Part shown: one piece after another, positions 36,114 through 45,979 of the stretch
Numbering within the stretch: position 1 is the first letter of the stretch
Layout: each line of letters begins with the position of its first letter
Assembly (NCBI RefSeq): GCF_011801125.1
Contig: NZ_CP046171.1
Location: 5,022,001 to 5,086,000 of the forward strand
Length of the DNA: 64,000 nucleotides
DNA from: Nocardia brasiliensis
Lineage (GTDB): Bacteria > Actinomycetota > Actinomycetes > Mycobacteriales > Mycobacteriaceae
Reading direction: 5' to 3'
Notes under the pieces: model-generated
Seen by the model: only the letters and a program-made list of their open reading frames with translations
Databases searched by the model: none
Told to the model about the DNA's origin: nothing
Program-made: the position numbers and the translations under genes

Positions 36114-36142
36114 TGAATACGCATTCATTGAATCAGCATTCA
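36114..36142. promoter_or_regulatory. Tandem TetR operators (TGAAT-N4-ATTCA twice)
   Basis: Two 14-bp palindromes, TGAATACGCATTCA (36114-36127) and TGAATCAGCATTCA (36129-36142), start 15 bp apart between the TetR gene and the monooxygenase. Identical 5-bp arms with different 4-nt centres mark them as a true double operator. Confidence 0.75.
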
Positions 36143-36156
36143 GTTTTGGAGGAAAC

Positions 36157-37584
36157 GTGCACGACCAGGTACTCATCGCAGGTGGCGGCCCGACCGGACT
36201 CACCATCGCCATCGAGCTCGCCCGGCGCGGACTCCCGGTTCGCATCGTCGACCAGGCCACCGAGTTCTTCGCGGGTTCGCGCGGCGACGGTATCCAGCCC
36301 CGGACGCTGGAGGTGTTCGACGACCTCGGCGTGCTCGACGCGATCCGCGCGGCGGGTCGCGCGATGCCGACCATGCGGGTCCATCTCGACGGCGCGTTCG
36401 TCGGCGAGCGGATCATGCGCGAACCCGTCGACCCGACCCCCGCGGTCCCCTACCCGAACGCCTGGATGCTCGGCCAGTCCAAGACCGAGGCGATCCTGCG
36501 CGATCGGCTCGCGGAGCTGGGCGTCCAGGTCGAACTCGGCACCGCGCTCGGCACGTTCACCCAGGACGCGACCGGCGTCACCGCGACCCTGGTGCGCGAC
36601 GACGGCACCGAGACCGTGCGCGCGGCCTACCTGGTCGGAGCCGACGGCGGTCGCAGCACGGTACGCAAAACACTCGGCATCGCGTTCGAAGGCTCGACCG
36701 ACGAGTCGATCCGGATGCTGCTCGGCGACGTGCGCGCGGACGCGCTCGACCACGAGTTCGGCTACTGGTTCGCCACGGCAGGTCAACCGATGGCGGGAAT
36801 TGCGTTGTCCCCCTTGCCCGGTGGGCGTCAGTTCCAGTTCGCCGCACCACTGCACGGCGCGGCCGAGCCGACCATCGAGGTCCTGCAGGAATACCTCGAC
36901 CGCTACTCGGGGCGCACCGACATCACACTGACCGACCTCACCTGGGTCACCGAGTGGCGGCCCAATATCCGCTTGGCGCAACGATTCCGGGACGGGCGGG
37001 TGTTCCTGGCCGGTGACGCGGCGCACGTGCATCCGCCGACCGGCGGCCAAGGGCTGAACACGGGCATCCAGGACGCCTACAACCTCGGCTGGAAGCTGGC
37101 CGCCGCGCTGGGCGGGGACGAATCACTGCTGGACAGTTACGAATCCGAACGCCGCACCGTCGCGGCGCGGGTGCTCGGCGTCAGCGCGGCATTGCTCGAC
37201 AAGCTGACCCGCGGCGACGAGGACGCGATGGAGCGCGGCCCGCAGACCCAGCAGTTGGATATCACCTACCGGGATCCAGGCGCGCGCGGCGAGCTCGTCG
37301 CGGGCGATCGCGCCCCGGACGCGCCGCTGAAGGACATGGCGGGCAATTCGATCCGCCTGTTCGATCTCTTCCGCGGCCCGCACGCGACGATGCTGTGCTT
37401 CGGCGAGACCGGGCCACTGCCCACCGTGCCGCAGGCTCGGGTGTACGCGGTGGTTCGACCCGGCGCCGCGGCGAGGGGACCGCACGTCGTCGATGTCGAG
37501 GGGCACGCCTTCGCCGCCTATCACGCGCTCGACGGCACCCGGATCACCGTCCGGCCCGACGGCTACGTCGGCGAGCGCGACTGA
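36157..37584 (+). CDS. FAD-dependent aromatic-type monooxygenase
   Basis: A 475-residue class A flavoprotein monooxygenase (PHBH-like). It shows the dinucleotide-binding GGGPTGL at residues 9-15, the DG motif VGADGGRSTVR and the GDAAHVHPPTGGQGLNTGIQD second FAD motif. The C-terminal 90 residues have the thioredoxin-like fold found in phenol/resorcinol hydroxylases (LVAGDRAPDAPLKD...LFRGPHATMLCFG). It starts at GTG 36157 with GGAGG 6 nt upstream. It hydroxylates an aromatic compound or inactivates an antibiotic (Rox/MhpA-like); the substrate is not readable. It is controlled by the divergent TetR. Confidence 0.88.
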   Translation: MHDQVLIAGGGPTGLTIAIELARRGLPVRIVDQATEFFAGSRGDGIQPRTLEVFDDLGVLDAIRAAGRAMPTMRVHLDGAFVGERIMREPVDPTPAVPYPNAWMLGQSKTEAILRDRLAELGVQVELGTALGTFTQDATGVTATLVRDDGTETVRAAYLVGADGGRSTVRKTLGIAFEGSTDESIRMLLGDVRADALDHEFGYWFATAGQPMAGIALSPLPGGRQFQFAAPLHGAAEPTIEVLQEYLDRYSGRTDITLTDLTWVTEWRPNIRLAQRFRDGRVFLAGDAAHVHPPTGGQGLNTGIQDAYNLGWKLAAALGGDESLLDSYESERRTVAARVLGVSAALLDKLTRGDEDAMERGPQTQQLDITYRDPGARGELVAGDRAPDAPLKDMAGNSIRLFDLFRGPHATMLCFGETGPLPTVPQARVYAVVRPGAAARGPHVVDVEGHAFAAYHALDGTRITVRPDGYVGERD

Positions 37585-37591
37585 GCCGGCC

Positions 37592-38581
37592 TCAGCCGAA
37601 GAAGCTGCCGATCGTGTCCCAGCCGAGCACCGAATCGACCGCGAGACCGCAGAACACCACGGCCAGATAGTTGTTCGACTGCAGGAACAGCCGCAGCGGC
37701 TTCACCGATTCGCCCCGCCGCACGCCCGCGTACAGCTGGTGGGCCATGAGCAGGAACCAGGCGCCTGCCACCAGCGCGACGGCGGCGTATACGACGCCGG
37801 TGGCGGGCACCAGCGCCAGCGTGGTCAGCACGGTGAGCCAGGTGTAGATGACGATCTGCTTGGTCACCGCCTGCTCGGTGGCGACCACAGGCAGCATCGG
37901 CACGCCCGCCGCGCGGTAGTCCTCCTTGTAGCGCATGGCCAGCGCCCAGGTGTGCGGCGGCGTCCAGAAGAAGATGACGCCGAACAGGGCGATCGCGGGC
38001 CAGCCGATGCCGCCCGTCGCCGCCGACCAGCCGACCAGGGCGGGCATGCAACCGGCCGCGCCGCCCCACACCACGTTCTGCGAGGTGCGGCGCTTGAGGC
38101 CGAGGGTGTAGACGAAGACGTAGAACAGGATCGTCGCGACGACGAGCGCGCCGCTGAGCAGGTTCGCCTGCCACCACAGCCAGGTGAACGAGGCCAGGCC
38201 GAGCACGACGCCGAACACGAACGCGTGCGAGGTCGGCACCGCCTCCCTGGCCAGCGGCCGCTTCGCGGTGCGCTTCATCACCTTGTCGATATCGGCGTCG
38301 GCGACACAGTTCAGCGTGTTCGCGCTCGCCGCGCCCATCCAGCCGCCGAACAGGGTGACCAGGATGAGCCGGATGTCGATGGTGCCGCGGTCGGCGAGCA
38401 GCATCGTCGGAATCGTCGCGACCAACAGCAGTTCGATGACCCGCGGCTTGGTGAGCGCGATGTAGGCGAGCACTCGTCGCATCAGCCGCGACGGCAGGCC
38501 GGGTCCGGTGAACCGTTCGGTCAGCACCGTCGGAGCGGAGCCGTGTGCGCCATTGCCACCCGGCTGTTGCCCAATCCGCAC
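37592..38581 (-). CDS. ctaB: Protoheme IX farnesyltransferase CtaB (heme O synthase)
   Basis: A 329-residue membrane prenyltransferase with nine predicted helices that attaches farnesyl to heme B, the step before CtaA. Both Asp-rich motifs are present: [20 protein letters not shown] and [16 protein letters not shown]; the [15 protein letters not shown] segment is also conserved. The GTG at 38581 is chosen since GAGGAG lies 5 nt upstream; ATG 38605 is possible. It is convergent with the monooxygenase (7-nt gap) and divergent from tkt, as in mycobacteria. Confidence 0.93.
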   Translation of the reverse strand: MRIGQQPGGNGAHGSAPTVLTERFTGPGLPSRLMRRVLAYIALTKPRVIELLLVATIPTMLLADRGTIDIRLILVTLFGGWMGAASANTLNCVADADIDKVMKRTAKRPLAREAVPTSHAFVFGVVLGLASFTWLWWQANLLSGALVVATILFYVFVYTLGLKRRTSQNVVWGGAAGCMPALVGWSAATGGIGWPAIALFGVIFFWTPPHTWALAMRYKEDYRAAGVPMLPVVATEQAVTKQIVIYTWLTVLTTLALVPATGVVYAAVALVAGAWFLLMAHQLYAGVRRGESVKPLRLFLQSNNYLAVVFCGLAVDSVLGWDTIGSFFG

Positions 38582-39199
38582 TGTTTCTCCTCGCACGCTG
38601 TGCATCGCCTCCGGCATGGACCAAGCAGCGCGCGCGTCCCCCGCCGTACTGGACGCACGAGACCTGGACATACGTCCGCTCGGCGCCCCTTCAGCCGATG
38701 CGGCGCGGCTACTACTACAGAGGATGGTAGACCCCCACCGCCCCCACCCTTCCCAGAGCCCCAAGCAACCAGCCCCCAATTGTGGTCGAGCACACGATAG
38801 ATCGACACCCGAGCGAACCCCGTCAAGCCCCCGCCCAACAGACACAACACTCGACGGCACACCCGAACCCACCAGGGACCGCGAACACTCACGCCCCTCC
38901 CGACCCAACGCAACCACCACGGAGCGAGTCTTACGAGCGACCCGTTCGCGGCCGTCTCGTGGCTCAGCGGTCGAAGCGCACGCGCCGCAGGCGCAAGTCT
39001 CGACCGCTGAGACACGAGACAAAAGGGGCCGCGAACACGCCGCGCCCGCGCGGCCAACAACACCGCCTGCTCGCATGCCGCTCAGCGGGCACATCTAGGG
39101 TGGTTGGGTACACACCCGGTATGCACACCGTCGCTGCCGCGCGTTCATCGCCGCCAGCAAGCCGCCGTCGACGAAACCAATGTCAGGAGAACCTCGGTC
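38582..39199. other. Divergent ctaB-tkt regulatory region with a long inverted repeat
   Basis: No gene is supported here. Positions 38731-38777 are C-rich on the plus strand (G-runs on the ctaB strand). A large inverted repeat occupies 38944-39036. The promoters of ctaB and tkt must both lie within this stretch; the tkt ribosome site is AGGAGA at about 39185. Confidence 0.6.
38944..39036. repeat. Long imperfect palindrome upstream of tkt
   Basis: Left arm 38944-38974 pairs with 39000-39036. The outer 10 bp (GTTCGCGGCC / GGCCGCGAAC) match perfectly. The inner 21 bp match except for one position, and there is a 6-nt AAAAGG bulge on the right arm. Inside is a smaller hairpin (GCGCC-GCA-GGCGC). 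Such a structure could act as a terminator, an RNA structure in a leader, or mark a former insertion. Confidence 0.7.
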
Positions 39200-41341
39200 G
39201 TGTCAGTCACAGATGACATCCGCGCCCTCACTCAGCCGAACTACCCGGACGACTGGACGGATCTGGACACCAAGGCCGTCGACACTGCCCGGGTGCTTGC
39301 CGCGGACGCGGTGCAGAACGCCGGGAACGGGCACCCCGGCACCGCGATGAGTTTGGCGCCGTTGGCGTATTCCCTCTATCAGCGCGTGATGCGGATCGAT
39401 CCGAGCGACCCGTCGTGGGTGGGCCGGGACCGGTTCGTATTGTCGTGCGGCCATTCCAGCATCACCCAGTACATCGAGTTGTATCTGGCCGGTTTCGGTT
39501 TGGCGCTCGATGATCTGAAGAACCTGCGCAAGTGGGGTTCGCTCACGCCGGGTCATCCGGAGTTCCGGCACACCGACGGTGTCGAGATCACGACCGGTCC
39601 GTTGGGTCAGGGTCTGGCCTCGGCGGTCGGCATGGCGATGGCCGCGCGTCGGGAGCGTGGCTTGTTCGATCCGAGTGCCGCGCCGGGTACCAGCCCGTTC
39701 GACCATTTCATCTACGTGGTCGCCTCCGACGGTGATATGGAGGAGGGCGTCACCGCAGAGGCGTCTTCGCTGGCGGGCACGCAGCAGCTCGGCAATCTCG
39801 TGGTGATCTACGACGACAACAAGATCTCCATCGAGGACGACACCACCATCGCGTTCACCGAGGATGTCGCCAAGCGCTACGAGGCGTACGGCTGGCACGT
39901 GCAGGTGGTGGCGGGCGGCGAGGACGTCGTCGCGATCGAGAACGCGCTGGCGGCCGCGAAGGCGGAACTGGACCGGCCGTCGATCATCGTGCTGCGCACC
40001 ATCATCGGCTATCCGGCCCCGAACAAGATGAACACCGGTGCCGCGCACGGCGCCGCACTGGGCGCCGACGAGGTGGCCGCCACCAAGAAGGTGCTCGGTT
40101 TCGATCCGGAGCAGACCTTCGAGGTCGCGCCCGAGGTCATCGCGCACACCCGTAAGGCGGTCGAGCGCGGCAAGGCGGCGCACGCGCAGTGGCAGCAGCA
40201 GTTCGACGCGTGGGCGCAGGCGAACCCGGCGAACAAGGAGCTGTTCGACCGGCTCGCCAAGCGCGATCTGCCGGCCGGCTGGGCGGCGAATCTGCCGACC
40301 TACGAGGCGGATCCGAAGGGCATGGCGACCCGCAAGGCGTCCGGCAAGGTGCTGGCCGCGCTGGCGCCGGTGCTGCCGGAGCTGTGGGGCGGCTCCGCCG
40401 ACCTGGCCGAGTCCAACAACACCACGATGCCCGATGCCCCGAGCTTCGGCCCCGAGTCGATCTCGACCGGCATGTGGAAGGCCGACCCGTACGGTCGCAC
40501 GCTGCATTTCGGGGTGCGCGAGCACGCGATGGGCGCGATTCTGAACGGCATCGCGCTGCACGGCCCGACGCGTCCGTACGGCGGCACCTTCCTGGTGTTC
40601 AGCGATTACATGCGACCCGCGGTGCGACTGGCGGCGCTGATGCGCGTGCCCGCGATCTACGTGTGGACCCACGATTCCATCGGCCTCGGCGAGGACGGCC
40701 CGACGCATCAGCCGATCGAGCACCTGGCCGCGCTGCGCGCGATCCCTGGCCTCAACGTGGTGCGTCCCGGTGACGCCAACGAGACCACCTACGCGTGGCG
40801 CACCATTCTCGAGCGCGACAGCAGCGAGCACACCTCGCACTTCTCCGTGTCCGAGCCCGCGCACCAGGACGGCCCGTCGGCGCTCGCGCTGACCCGCCAG
40901 GATCTGCCGATCCAGGAGGGCACCAGTTTCGAGGGTGTCGCCAAGGGCGGCTACGTGCTGGCCGAGGCGTCGACCGGCACGCCGCAGGTCATTCTCATCG
41001 CCACCGGTTCGGAGCTGCAGCTGGCCGTCGCGGCCCGCACTACGCTGGAGGAGCAGGGCATCGGAACCCGCGTGGTGTCGATGCCGTGTGTGGAGTGGTT
41101 CGACGCGCAGGACAAGGCGTACCGCGACGAGGTGCTCCCGCCGTCGGTGGGTGCGCGTGTCGCGGTCGAGGCCGGTATCGCGATGCCGTGGCACCGGTTC
41201 GTCGGCGCCGCGGGTGAGATCGTCTCGATCGAGCACTTCGGTGCGTCCGCCGATTTCAAGACGTTGTTCCGCGAGTTCGGAATCACCGCCGAAAACGTCG
41301 TTGCCGCCGCGCAGCGCACGATCGCGAACGTGAAGGGATAA
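39200..41341 (+). CDS. tkt: Transketolase
   Basis: A 713-residue thiamine-diphosphate enzyme that moves two-carbon units between pentose and hexose phosphates. The TPP motif is SDGDMEEG followed by DDNKISIED. Substrate and cofactor residues appear in GNGHPGTAMSLAP, GHPEFRHTDGVEITTGPLGQG, REHAMGAI and WTHDSIGLGEDGPTHQP. Length is normal. The GTG at 39200 has AGGAGA upstream with a 9-nt spacer. It is the first gene of the tkt-tal-zwf-opcA-pgl operon. Confidence 0.96.
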   Translation: MSVTDDIRALTQPNYPDDWTDLDTKAVDTARVLAADAVQNAGNGHPGTAMSLAPLAYSLYQRVMRIDPSDPSWVGRDRFVLSCGHSSITQYIELYLAGFGLALDDLKNLRKWGSLTPGHPEFRHTDGVEITTGPLGQGLASAVGMAMAARRERGLFDPSAAPGTSPFDHFIYVVASDGDMEEGVTAEASSLAGTQQLGNLVVIYDDNKISIEDDTTIAFTEDVAKRYEAYGWHVQVVAGGEDVVAIENALAAAKAELDRPSIIVLRTIIGYPAPNKMNTGAAHGAALGADEVAATKKVLGFDPEQTFEVAPEVIAHTRKAVERGKAAHAQWQQQFDAWAQANPANKELFDRLAKRDLPAGWAANLPTYEADPKGMATRKASGKVLAALAPVLPELWGGSADLAESNNTTMPDAPSFGPESISTGMWKADPYGRTLHFGVREHAMGAILNGIALHGPTRPYGGTFLVFSDYMRPAVRLAALMRVPAIYVWTHDSIGLGEDGPTHQPIEHLAALRAIPGLNVVRPGDANETTYAWRTILERDSSEHTSHFSVSEPAHQDGPSALALTRQDLPIQEGTSFEGVAKGGYVLAEASTGTPQVILIATGSELQLAVAARTTLEEQGIGTRVVSMPCVEWFDAQDKAYRDEVLPPSVGARVAVEAGIAMPWHRFVGAAGEIVSIEHFGASADFKTLFREFGITAENVVAAAQRTIANVKG

Positions 41342-41347
41342 GCGCTC

Positions 41348-42478
41348 ATGGCACAGAACGAGAATCTCGCCGCCCTCGCCGCGGCAGGCGTCTCCGTTTG
41401 GCTCGACGACCTGTCCAGGGACCGGATCCAGTCCGGCAATCTCGCCGAGCTGATCGCCACCCGCAGCGTCGTCGGCGTGACCACCAACCCGACCATCTTC
41501 CAGGGCGCCCTGAGCAAGGGCCACGCCTACGACGGCCAGCTGAAAGAGCTTGCCGCCCAGGGCGCGGACGCCGACGCCGCGATCCGCATCATCACCACCG
41601 ATGACGTGCGCGCCGCCTGCGACGTGTTCACCGAGGTGTTCGAGGCGTCCAACGGCGTGGACGGCCGGGTCTCCATCGAGGTCGACCCGCGGTTCGCGTT
41701 CGACGCGGACAAGACCGTCGCGCAGGCCATCGACCTGTGGAAGACCGTCGACCGCCCGAACCTGTTCATCAAGATCCCGGCCACCGAGGCGGGCCTGCCC
41801 GCGATCAGCAAGGTGATCGCGGAGGGCATCAGCGTGAACGTCACGCTGATCTTCTCGGTCGCGCGCTACCGCGCGGTGATGGGCGCCTACCTCGACGGTC
41901 TGCGCAGCGCCAAGACCGCGGGCCACGACCTCGGCAAGATCCATTCGGTCGCTTCGTTCTTCGTGTCCCGGGTGGACACCGAGATCGACAAGCGGCTCGA
42001 GGCGATCGGCTCGGCGGAGGCGCTGGCCCTGCGCGGGCAGGCCGGTATCGCCAACGCGCGCTTGGCCTACGCCGAGTACCAGGACGTGTTCGACGGTGGC
42101 AAGCACACCTCGACCTACAACCACCTGGGCGCGGCGGGCGCGAACCGGCAGCGGCCACTGTGGGCGTCGACCGGCGTGAAGAACCCGGAGTACTCCGACG
42201 TCATGTACGTCACCGAGCTGGTCGGCGCCAACACGGTGAACACGCTGCCGGAGAAGACGCTGGAGGCCGTCGCCGATCACGGCGAGATCCGTGGCGACAC
42301 GGTGAGCGGCACCGCGGCGCAGGCCCGCGAGGTCTTCGACAAGCTGGCCGCGGTCGGCATCGACCTCGACGACGTGTTCCAGGTGCTGGAGACCGAGGGC
42401 GTGGACAAGTTCGAGAAGTCGTGGGGCGAGCTGCTCTCGGCCACCACCGAGGAACTCGCCGCGGCCGGGAACAACTGA
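41348..42478 (+). CDS. tal: Transaldolase
   Basis: A 376-residue class I aldolase that exchanges dihydroxyacetone units in the non-oxidative pentose phosphate pathway. The Schiff-base lysine lies in [16 protein letters not shown], preceded by [11 protein letters not shown] and followed by [14 protein letters not shown]. The substrate phosphate region TTNPTIF is near residue 45. It begins 6 nt after the tkt stop and is the long transaldolase type typical of actinobacteria. Confidence 0.96.
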   Translation: MAQNENLAALAAAGVSVWLDDLSRDRIQSGNLAELIATRSVVGVTTNPTIFQGALSKGHAYDGQLKELAAQGADADAAIRIITTDDVRAACDVFTEVFEASNGVDGRVSIEVDPRFAFDADKTVAQAIDLWKTVDRPNLFIKIPATEAGLPAISKVIAEGISVNVTLIFSVARYRAVMGAYLDGLRSAKTAGHDLGKIHSVASFFVSRVDTEIDKRLEAIGSAEALALRGQAGIANARLAYAEYQDVFDGGKHTSTYNHLGAAGANRQRPLWASTGVKNPEYSDVMYVTELVGANTVNTLPEKTLEAVADHGEIRGDTVSGTAAQAREVFDKLAAVGIDLDDVFQVLETEGVDKFEKSWGELLSATTEELAAAGNN

Positions 42479-42482
42479 CCCG

Positions 42483-44045
42483 ATGGCCGGCCCCGACAAA
42501 ACTCCACGCTGGCAGAACCCGCTGCGCGACGAGCGGGACAAGCGCGTGCCGCGCATCGCGGGCCCGTGCAGCATGGTGATCTTCGGTGTCACCGGTGACC
42601 TGTCCCGGAAGAAGTTGATGCCGGCCATCTACGACCTCGCGAACCGGGGGCTGCTGCCCCCGGGCTTCGCGCTGGTCGGCTTCGCCCGGCGCGACTACGC
42701 GGACGAGGATTTCGCCGAGGTCGTGCTCGACGCGGTGAAGGCGCACGCGCGCACGCCCTTCCGGCAGGAGGTCTGGGACCACCTGGCCGAGGGCATCCGC
42801 TTCGTACAGGGCTCCTTCGACGACGACACCGCGTTCGCCACGCTGTCGGACACCCTGGCGAAGCTGGACAAGGACCGCGGCACCGGCGGCAATCATGCCT
42901 TCTACCTGTCGATTCCGCCGAACATGTTCCCGGTGGTGCTCGACCAGCTCTCCGAACACGGTCTCGCGCAACCGAGCACGACCGACGCCGCGGGCCGCAA
43001 GCCGTGGCGCCGGGTGGTGATCGAGAAGCCGTTCGGCCACGATCTGGAGAGCGCCCGGGAGCTCAACGCACTGGTCAACCGGGTGTTCCCGGAGGAGACG
43101 GTGTTCCGCATCGACCACTATCTCGGCAAGGAGACGGTGCAGAACATCCTGGCGCTGCGCTTCGCCAACCAGCTCTACGATCCGATCTGGAACGCCAACT
43201 ACGTCGACCATGTGCAGATCACCATGGCCGAGGACATCGGATTGGGCGGGCGCGCAGGCTATTACGACGGGATCGGCGCCGCCCGCGACGTGATCCAGAA
43301 CCACCTGCTGCAACTGCTCGCGCTCACCGCGATGGAAGAGCCGATCAGCTTCCAGCCCAAGCAGTTGCAGGCGGAGAAGATCAAGGTCCTCTCGGCCACC
43401 AAGCTCGTCGAGCCGCTGGACCAGACGACCGCGCGCGGACAGTACGCCGAGGGCTGGCAGGGCGGCGAGCACGTTGTCGGCCTGCTCGACGAGGAGGGTT
43501 TCGACCCCGAGTCGCGCACCGAGACCTACGCCGCGATCACCCTCGAGGTCAACACCCGGCGCTGGGCCGGGGTGCCGTTCTACCTGCGCACCGGAAAGCG
43601 GTTGGGCCGCAGGGTCACCGAGATCGCGGTGATGTTCAAGCGGGCACCGCACCTGCCGTTCGACCAGACGATGACCGAGGACCTCGGGCAGAACGCGCTG
43701 GTCATCCGGGTGCAGCCGGACGAGGGCATCACCACCCGGTTCGGCTCGAAGGTGCCGGGGTCGAGCATGGAAGTGCGCGACGTCAACATGGATTTCAGCT
43801 ACGGCGAGGCGTTCACCGAGTCCTCCCCCGAGGCCTACGAGCGCCTGATCCTCGACGTGCTGCTCGGGGTGCCGTCGCTGTTCCCGGTGAACGCGGAGGT
43901 CGAATTGTCCTGGAGCATCCTGGATCCGGTGCTCGAGCACTGGTCGACCGAAGGCAAACCCGAGCCCTACGAGGCGGGCACCTGGGGCCCGGCCTCGGCC
44001 GAGGAGATGCTCGCCCGCACCGGGCGGGAATGGCGGCGACCATGA
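42483..44045 (+). CDS. zwf: Glucose-6-phosphate dehydrogenase
   Basis: A 520-residue NADP-dependent enzyme, first step of the oxidative branch. The coenzyme fold is FGVTGDLSRKKLMPAIYDL. The active-site motif RIDHYLGKETVQN with its catalytic His/Lys is present, together with EKPFGHDL and the PGSSMEVRDVNMDF C-terminal region. It begins 4 nt after tal. It works with OpcA, encoded next, which activates G6PDH in actinobacteria. Confidence 0.96.
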   Translation: MAGPDKTPRWQNPLRDERDKRVPRIAGPCSMVIFGVTGDLSRKKLMPAIYDLANRGLLPPGFALVGFARRDYADEDFAEVVLDAVKAHARTPFRQEVWDHLAEGIRFVQGSFDDDTAFATLSDTLAKLDKDRGTGGNHAFYLSIPPNMFPVVLDQLSEHGLAQPSTTDAAGRKPWRRVVIEKPFGHDLESARELNALVNRVFPEETVFRIDHYLGKETVQNILALRFANQLYDPIWNANYVDHVQITMAEDIGLGGRAGYYDGIGAARDVIQNHLLQLLALTAMEEPISFQPKQLQAEKIKVLSATKLVEPLDQTTARGQYAEGWQGGEHVVGLLDEEGFDPESRTETYAAITLEVNTRRWAGVPFYLRTGKRLGRRVTEIAVMFKRAPHLPFDQTMTEDLGQNALVIRVQPDEGITTRFGSKVPGSSMEVRDVNMDFSYGEAFTESSPEAYERLILDVLLGVPSLFPVNAEVELSWSILDPVLEHWSTEGKPEPYEAGTWGPASAEEMLARTGREWRRP

Positions 44046-44950
44046 TCATCGATATGCCGGACACCACCACCGGCGAGGTCACCAAGCGCATCGTGCAACT
44101 GCGCGAGAGCAACGGCGTGATCACCATGATGCGCGTGCTCACCCTGGTGGTGTGCACGCTGGACAGCTCGGAGGCCGAGGACGCGATCGACGCCGCCAAC
44201 GACGCCAGCCGTGAACACCCTTGCCGGGTGGTCGTTCTGGCGCGCGGTGACCGGGAGGCCGAGACCCGGCTTGACGCGCAGATCCGGGTCGGCGGCGACG
44301 CGGGCGCGGCCGAGGTGATCGTGCTGCGGTTGCAGGGCGAGCTGATCAATCACGAGAGCAGCGTCGTCATCCCGTTCCTGCTGCCCGACACCCCCGTGGT
44401 GGCCTGGTGGCCGCGCGGGGCGCCGGAGTTCCCGTCCAAGGATTCGGTGGGGCGCTTGGCGACTCGACGCATCACCGACGCCACCTTCGCCGCCGATCCG
44501 CAGGCGACGATCAAGAAGCGGCTCGAGTCCTACTCGACCGGCGACACCGATCTGGCGTGGAGCCGGATCACCTACTGGCGGGCGCTGCTCGCCGCCGCGC
44601 TCGACGAACCGCCGTACGAGCCGGTCGAATCGGTGCTCGTGTCCGGGCTGCGCAACGAACCGGCCCTCGACATCCTCGCGGGCTGGCTCGCCATCCGCCT
44701 GGACTGCCCGGTGCGGCGCCGCTCCGGCGCGCTGAAGGTCGAGATCAAGCGGCCTTCGGTGTCGGTCGCGATCGAACGGCCGCAGACCGGCCGCACCGCG
44801 ACGCTGACCCGCACCGGCGACCCCGACCAGCGAATCGCCTTGGCCCGCCGGGAAACTCGGGACTGCCTCGCGGAGGAGCTGCGTAGACTCGACGCCGATG
44901 AGATCTATGCAGAAGCTCTCGCCGGAATCGAGAAGGTGACCTATGAGTGA
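44042..44950 (+). CDS. opcA: OpcA, G6PDH assembly/activating protein
   Basis: A 302-residue cytosolic protein of the OpcA family that assembles and activates glucose-6-phosphate dehydrogenase. Characteristic segments are RVLTLVVCTLDSSEAEDAI, EVIVLRLQGELINHESSVVIPFLLPDTPVVAWWP and LAWSRITYWRALLAAALD. Start ATG overlaps the zwf stop (ATGA), consistent with equal production of both partners. Confidence 0.94.
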   Translation: MIIDMPDTTTGEVTKRIVQLRESNGVITMMRVLTLVVCTLDSSEAEDAIDAANDASREHPCRVVVLARGDREAETRLDAQIRVGGDAGAAEVIVLRLQGELINHESSVVIPFLLPDTPVVAWWPRGAPEFPSKDSVGRLATRRITDATFAADPQATIKKRLESYSTGDTDLAWSRITYWRALLAAALDEPPYEPVESVLVSGLRNEPALDILAGWLAIRLDCPVRRRSGALKVEIKRPSVSVAIERPQTGRTATLTRTGDPDQRIALARRETRDCLAEELRRLDADEIYAEALAGIEKVTYE

Positions 44951-45716
44951 AACCGGAACGCAGGACAACGACACCTCTGCCAGCGACACCGTCGAGGTCC
45001 ATGTCGACACCGACTCGCTGGTCGCCGCCGCGGCGGCCAAATTCGTCGACGTCGTGGTCGCGGCCCAGGCCGCTCGCGGCTGTGCCTCCGTGGTGCTGAC
45101 CGGTGGCGGCACCGGCATCGGCCTGCTCGAGGTGGTCCGCAAGGCGCCCGGCGCCATCGATTGGTCCCGGCTCGACGTGTTCTGGGGCGACGAGCGATTC
45201 GTGCCCGCCGCCGACGGAGAACGCAACGACCTGCAAGCCCGCCAGGCCCTGCTCGACCATGTCCCGGTCGATCCGGCCCGCGTGCACCCGGTCGCCGCCT
45301 CCGACGGTGAATACCCGGACCCGATCGAGGCCGCCGCCGAATACTCCGCCGCGGTGCACGCCTACCTCGCCGAGCACGGCTCCTTCGACCTGCACCTGCT
45401 CGGCATGGGCGGCGAAGGGCACGTCAACTCGCTCTTCCCCGACACCGACGCGGTCCGCGAGGAGCACGAACTCGTTGTCGCCGTGACGAATTCGCCCAAG
45501 CCGCCGCCGGTCCGGGTCACCCTCACGGTCCCCGCGATCCGCCGCACCCGCCACGTGGTCCTCGTCGTCGGCGGCGCCGCCAAGGCCGATGCCGTGGCCG
45601 CCGCGATCGCTGGCGCCGACCCCGTCGACATTCCCGCCGCGGGCGCCATCGGCCTCGAGTCCACCACCTGGCTCCTCGACCAGCCCGCCGCCTCCGCGCT
45701 GCAGCTCCCGGACTGA
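44943..45716 (+). CDS. pgl: 6-phosphogluconolactonase (DevB type)
   Basis: A 257-residue enzyme that hydrolyses 6-phosphogluconolactone to 6-phosphogluconate. Family blocks visible are VLTGGGTGIGLLE, DVFWGDERFVPAADGERN and LLGMGGEGHVNSLFPDT, followed by TVPAIRRTRHVVLVVGGAAKADAV. It overlaps opcA by 8 nt and is the last gene of the operon, followed by a strong hairpin. Confidence 0.95.
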   Translation: MSETGTQDNDTSASDTVEVHVDTDSLVAAAAAKFVDVVVAAQAARGCASVVLTGGGTGIGLLEVVRKAPGAIDWSRLDVFWGDERFVPAADGERNDLQARQALLDHVPVDPARVHPVAASDGEYPDPIEAAAEYSAAVHAYLAEHGSFDLHLLGMGGEGHVNSLFPDTDAVREEHELVVAVTNSPKPPPVRVTLTVPAIRRTRHVVLVVGGAAKADAVAAAIAGADPVDIPAAGAIGLESTTWLLDQPAASALQLPD

Positions 45717-45724
45717 ATCGCCGC

Positions 45725-45750
45725 ACCCCGCCGTCCCCGGACGGCGGGGT
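45725..45750 (+). terminator. Hairpin terminator of the pentose phosphate operon
   Basis: A perfect 12-bp inverted repeat (ACCCCGCCGTCC / GGACGGCGGGGT) separated by 2 nt begins 8 nt after the pgl stop, followed by CTCGACCTTTCC. Confidence 0.8.
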
Positions 45751-45967
45751 CTCGACCTTTCCTCGCTGCGTGAACGCCCGTTCCAGGTTGCCCGCGCACC
45801 TCCAGCCGTACCGAGTTGCCGCACCGATTCAGCGGTTTCGCCACCCGCCGGGTAATGCGCGGTAGATGGCGCTGGACGGTGTGGCTTCATCTCCGGCGAT
45901 GCGACGTGGCGACAGGAAAAAGTTCGGCCAGATTGCCGATGGCGCGCATAATCGTCGGCGGTGGGGA

Positions 45968-45973
45968 TAAAGT
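45968..45973 (+). promoter_or_regulatory. -10 box (TAAAGT) for the E1 gene
   Basis: TAAAGT lies 6 nt before the GTG at 45980, as expected for a leaderless transcript. Confidence 0.5.
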
Positions 45974-45979
45974 GGGGCC

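Noticed and set aside
38521..39063. Minus-strand frame of 180 codons in the ctaB-tkt gap
   Set aside because: No ribosome site, it overlaps the ctaB start, and its Arg/Gly/Leu-rich composition comes from the G-run tract and palindrome.
39203..42628. A very long open frame (about 1140 codons) on the minus strand opposite tkt and tal
   Set aside because: It is an antisense shadow produced by GC-rich third positions. Its translation is rich in Arg, Gly, His and Val with no domain, while tkt and tal on the plus strand are unmistakable.
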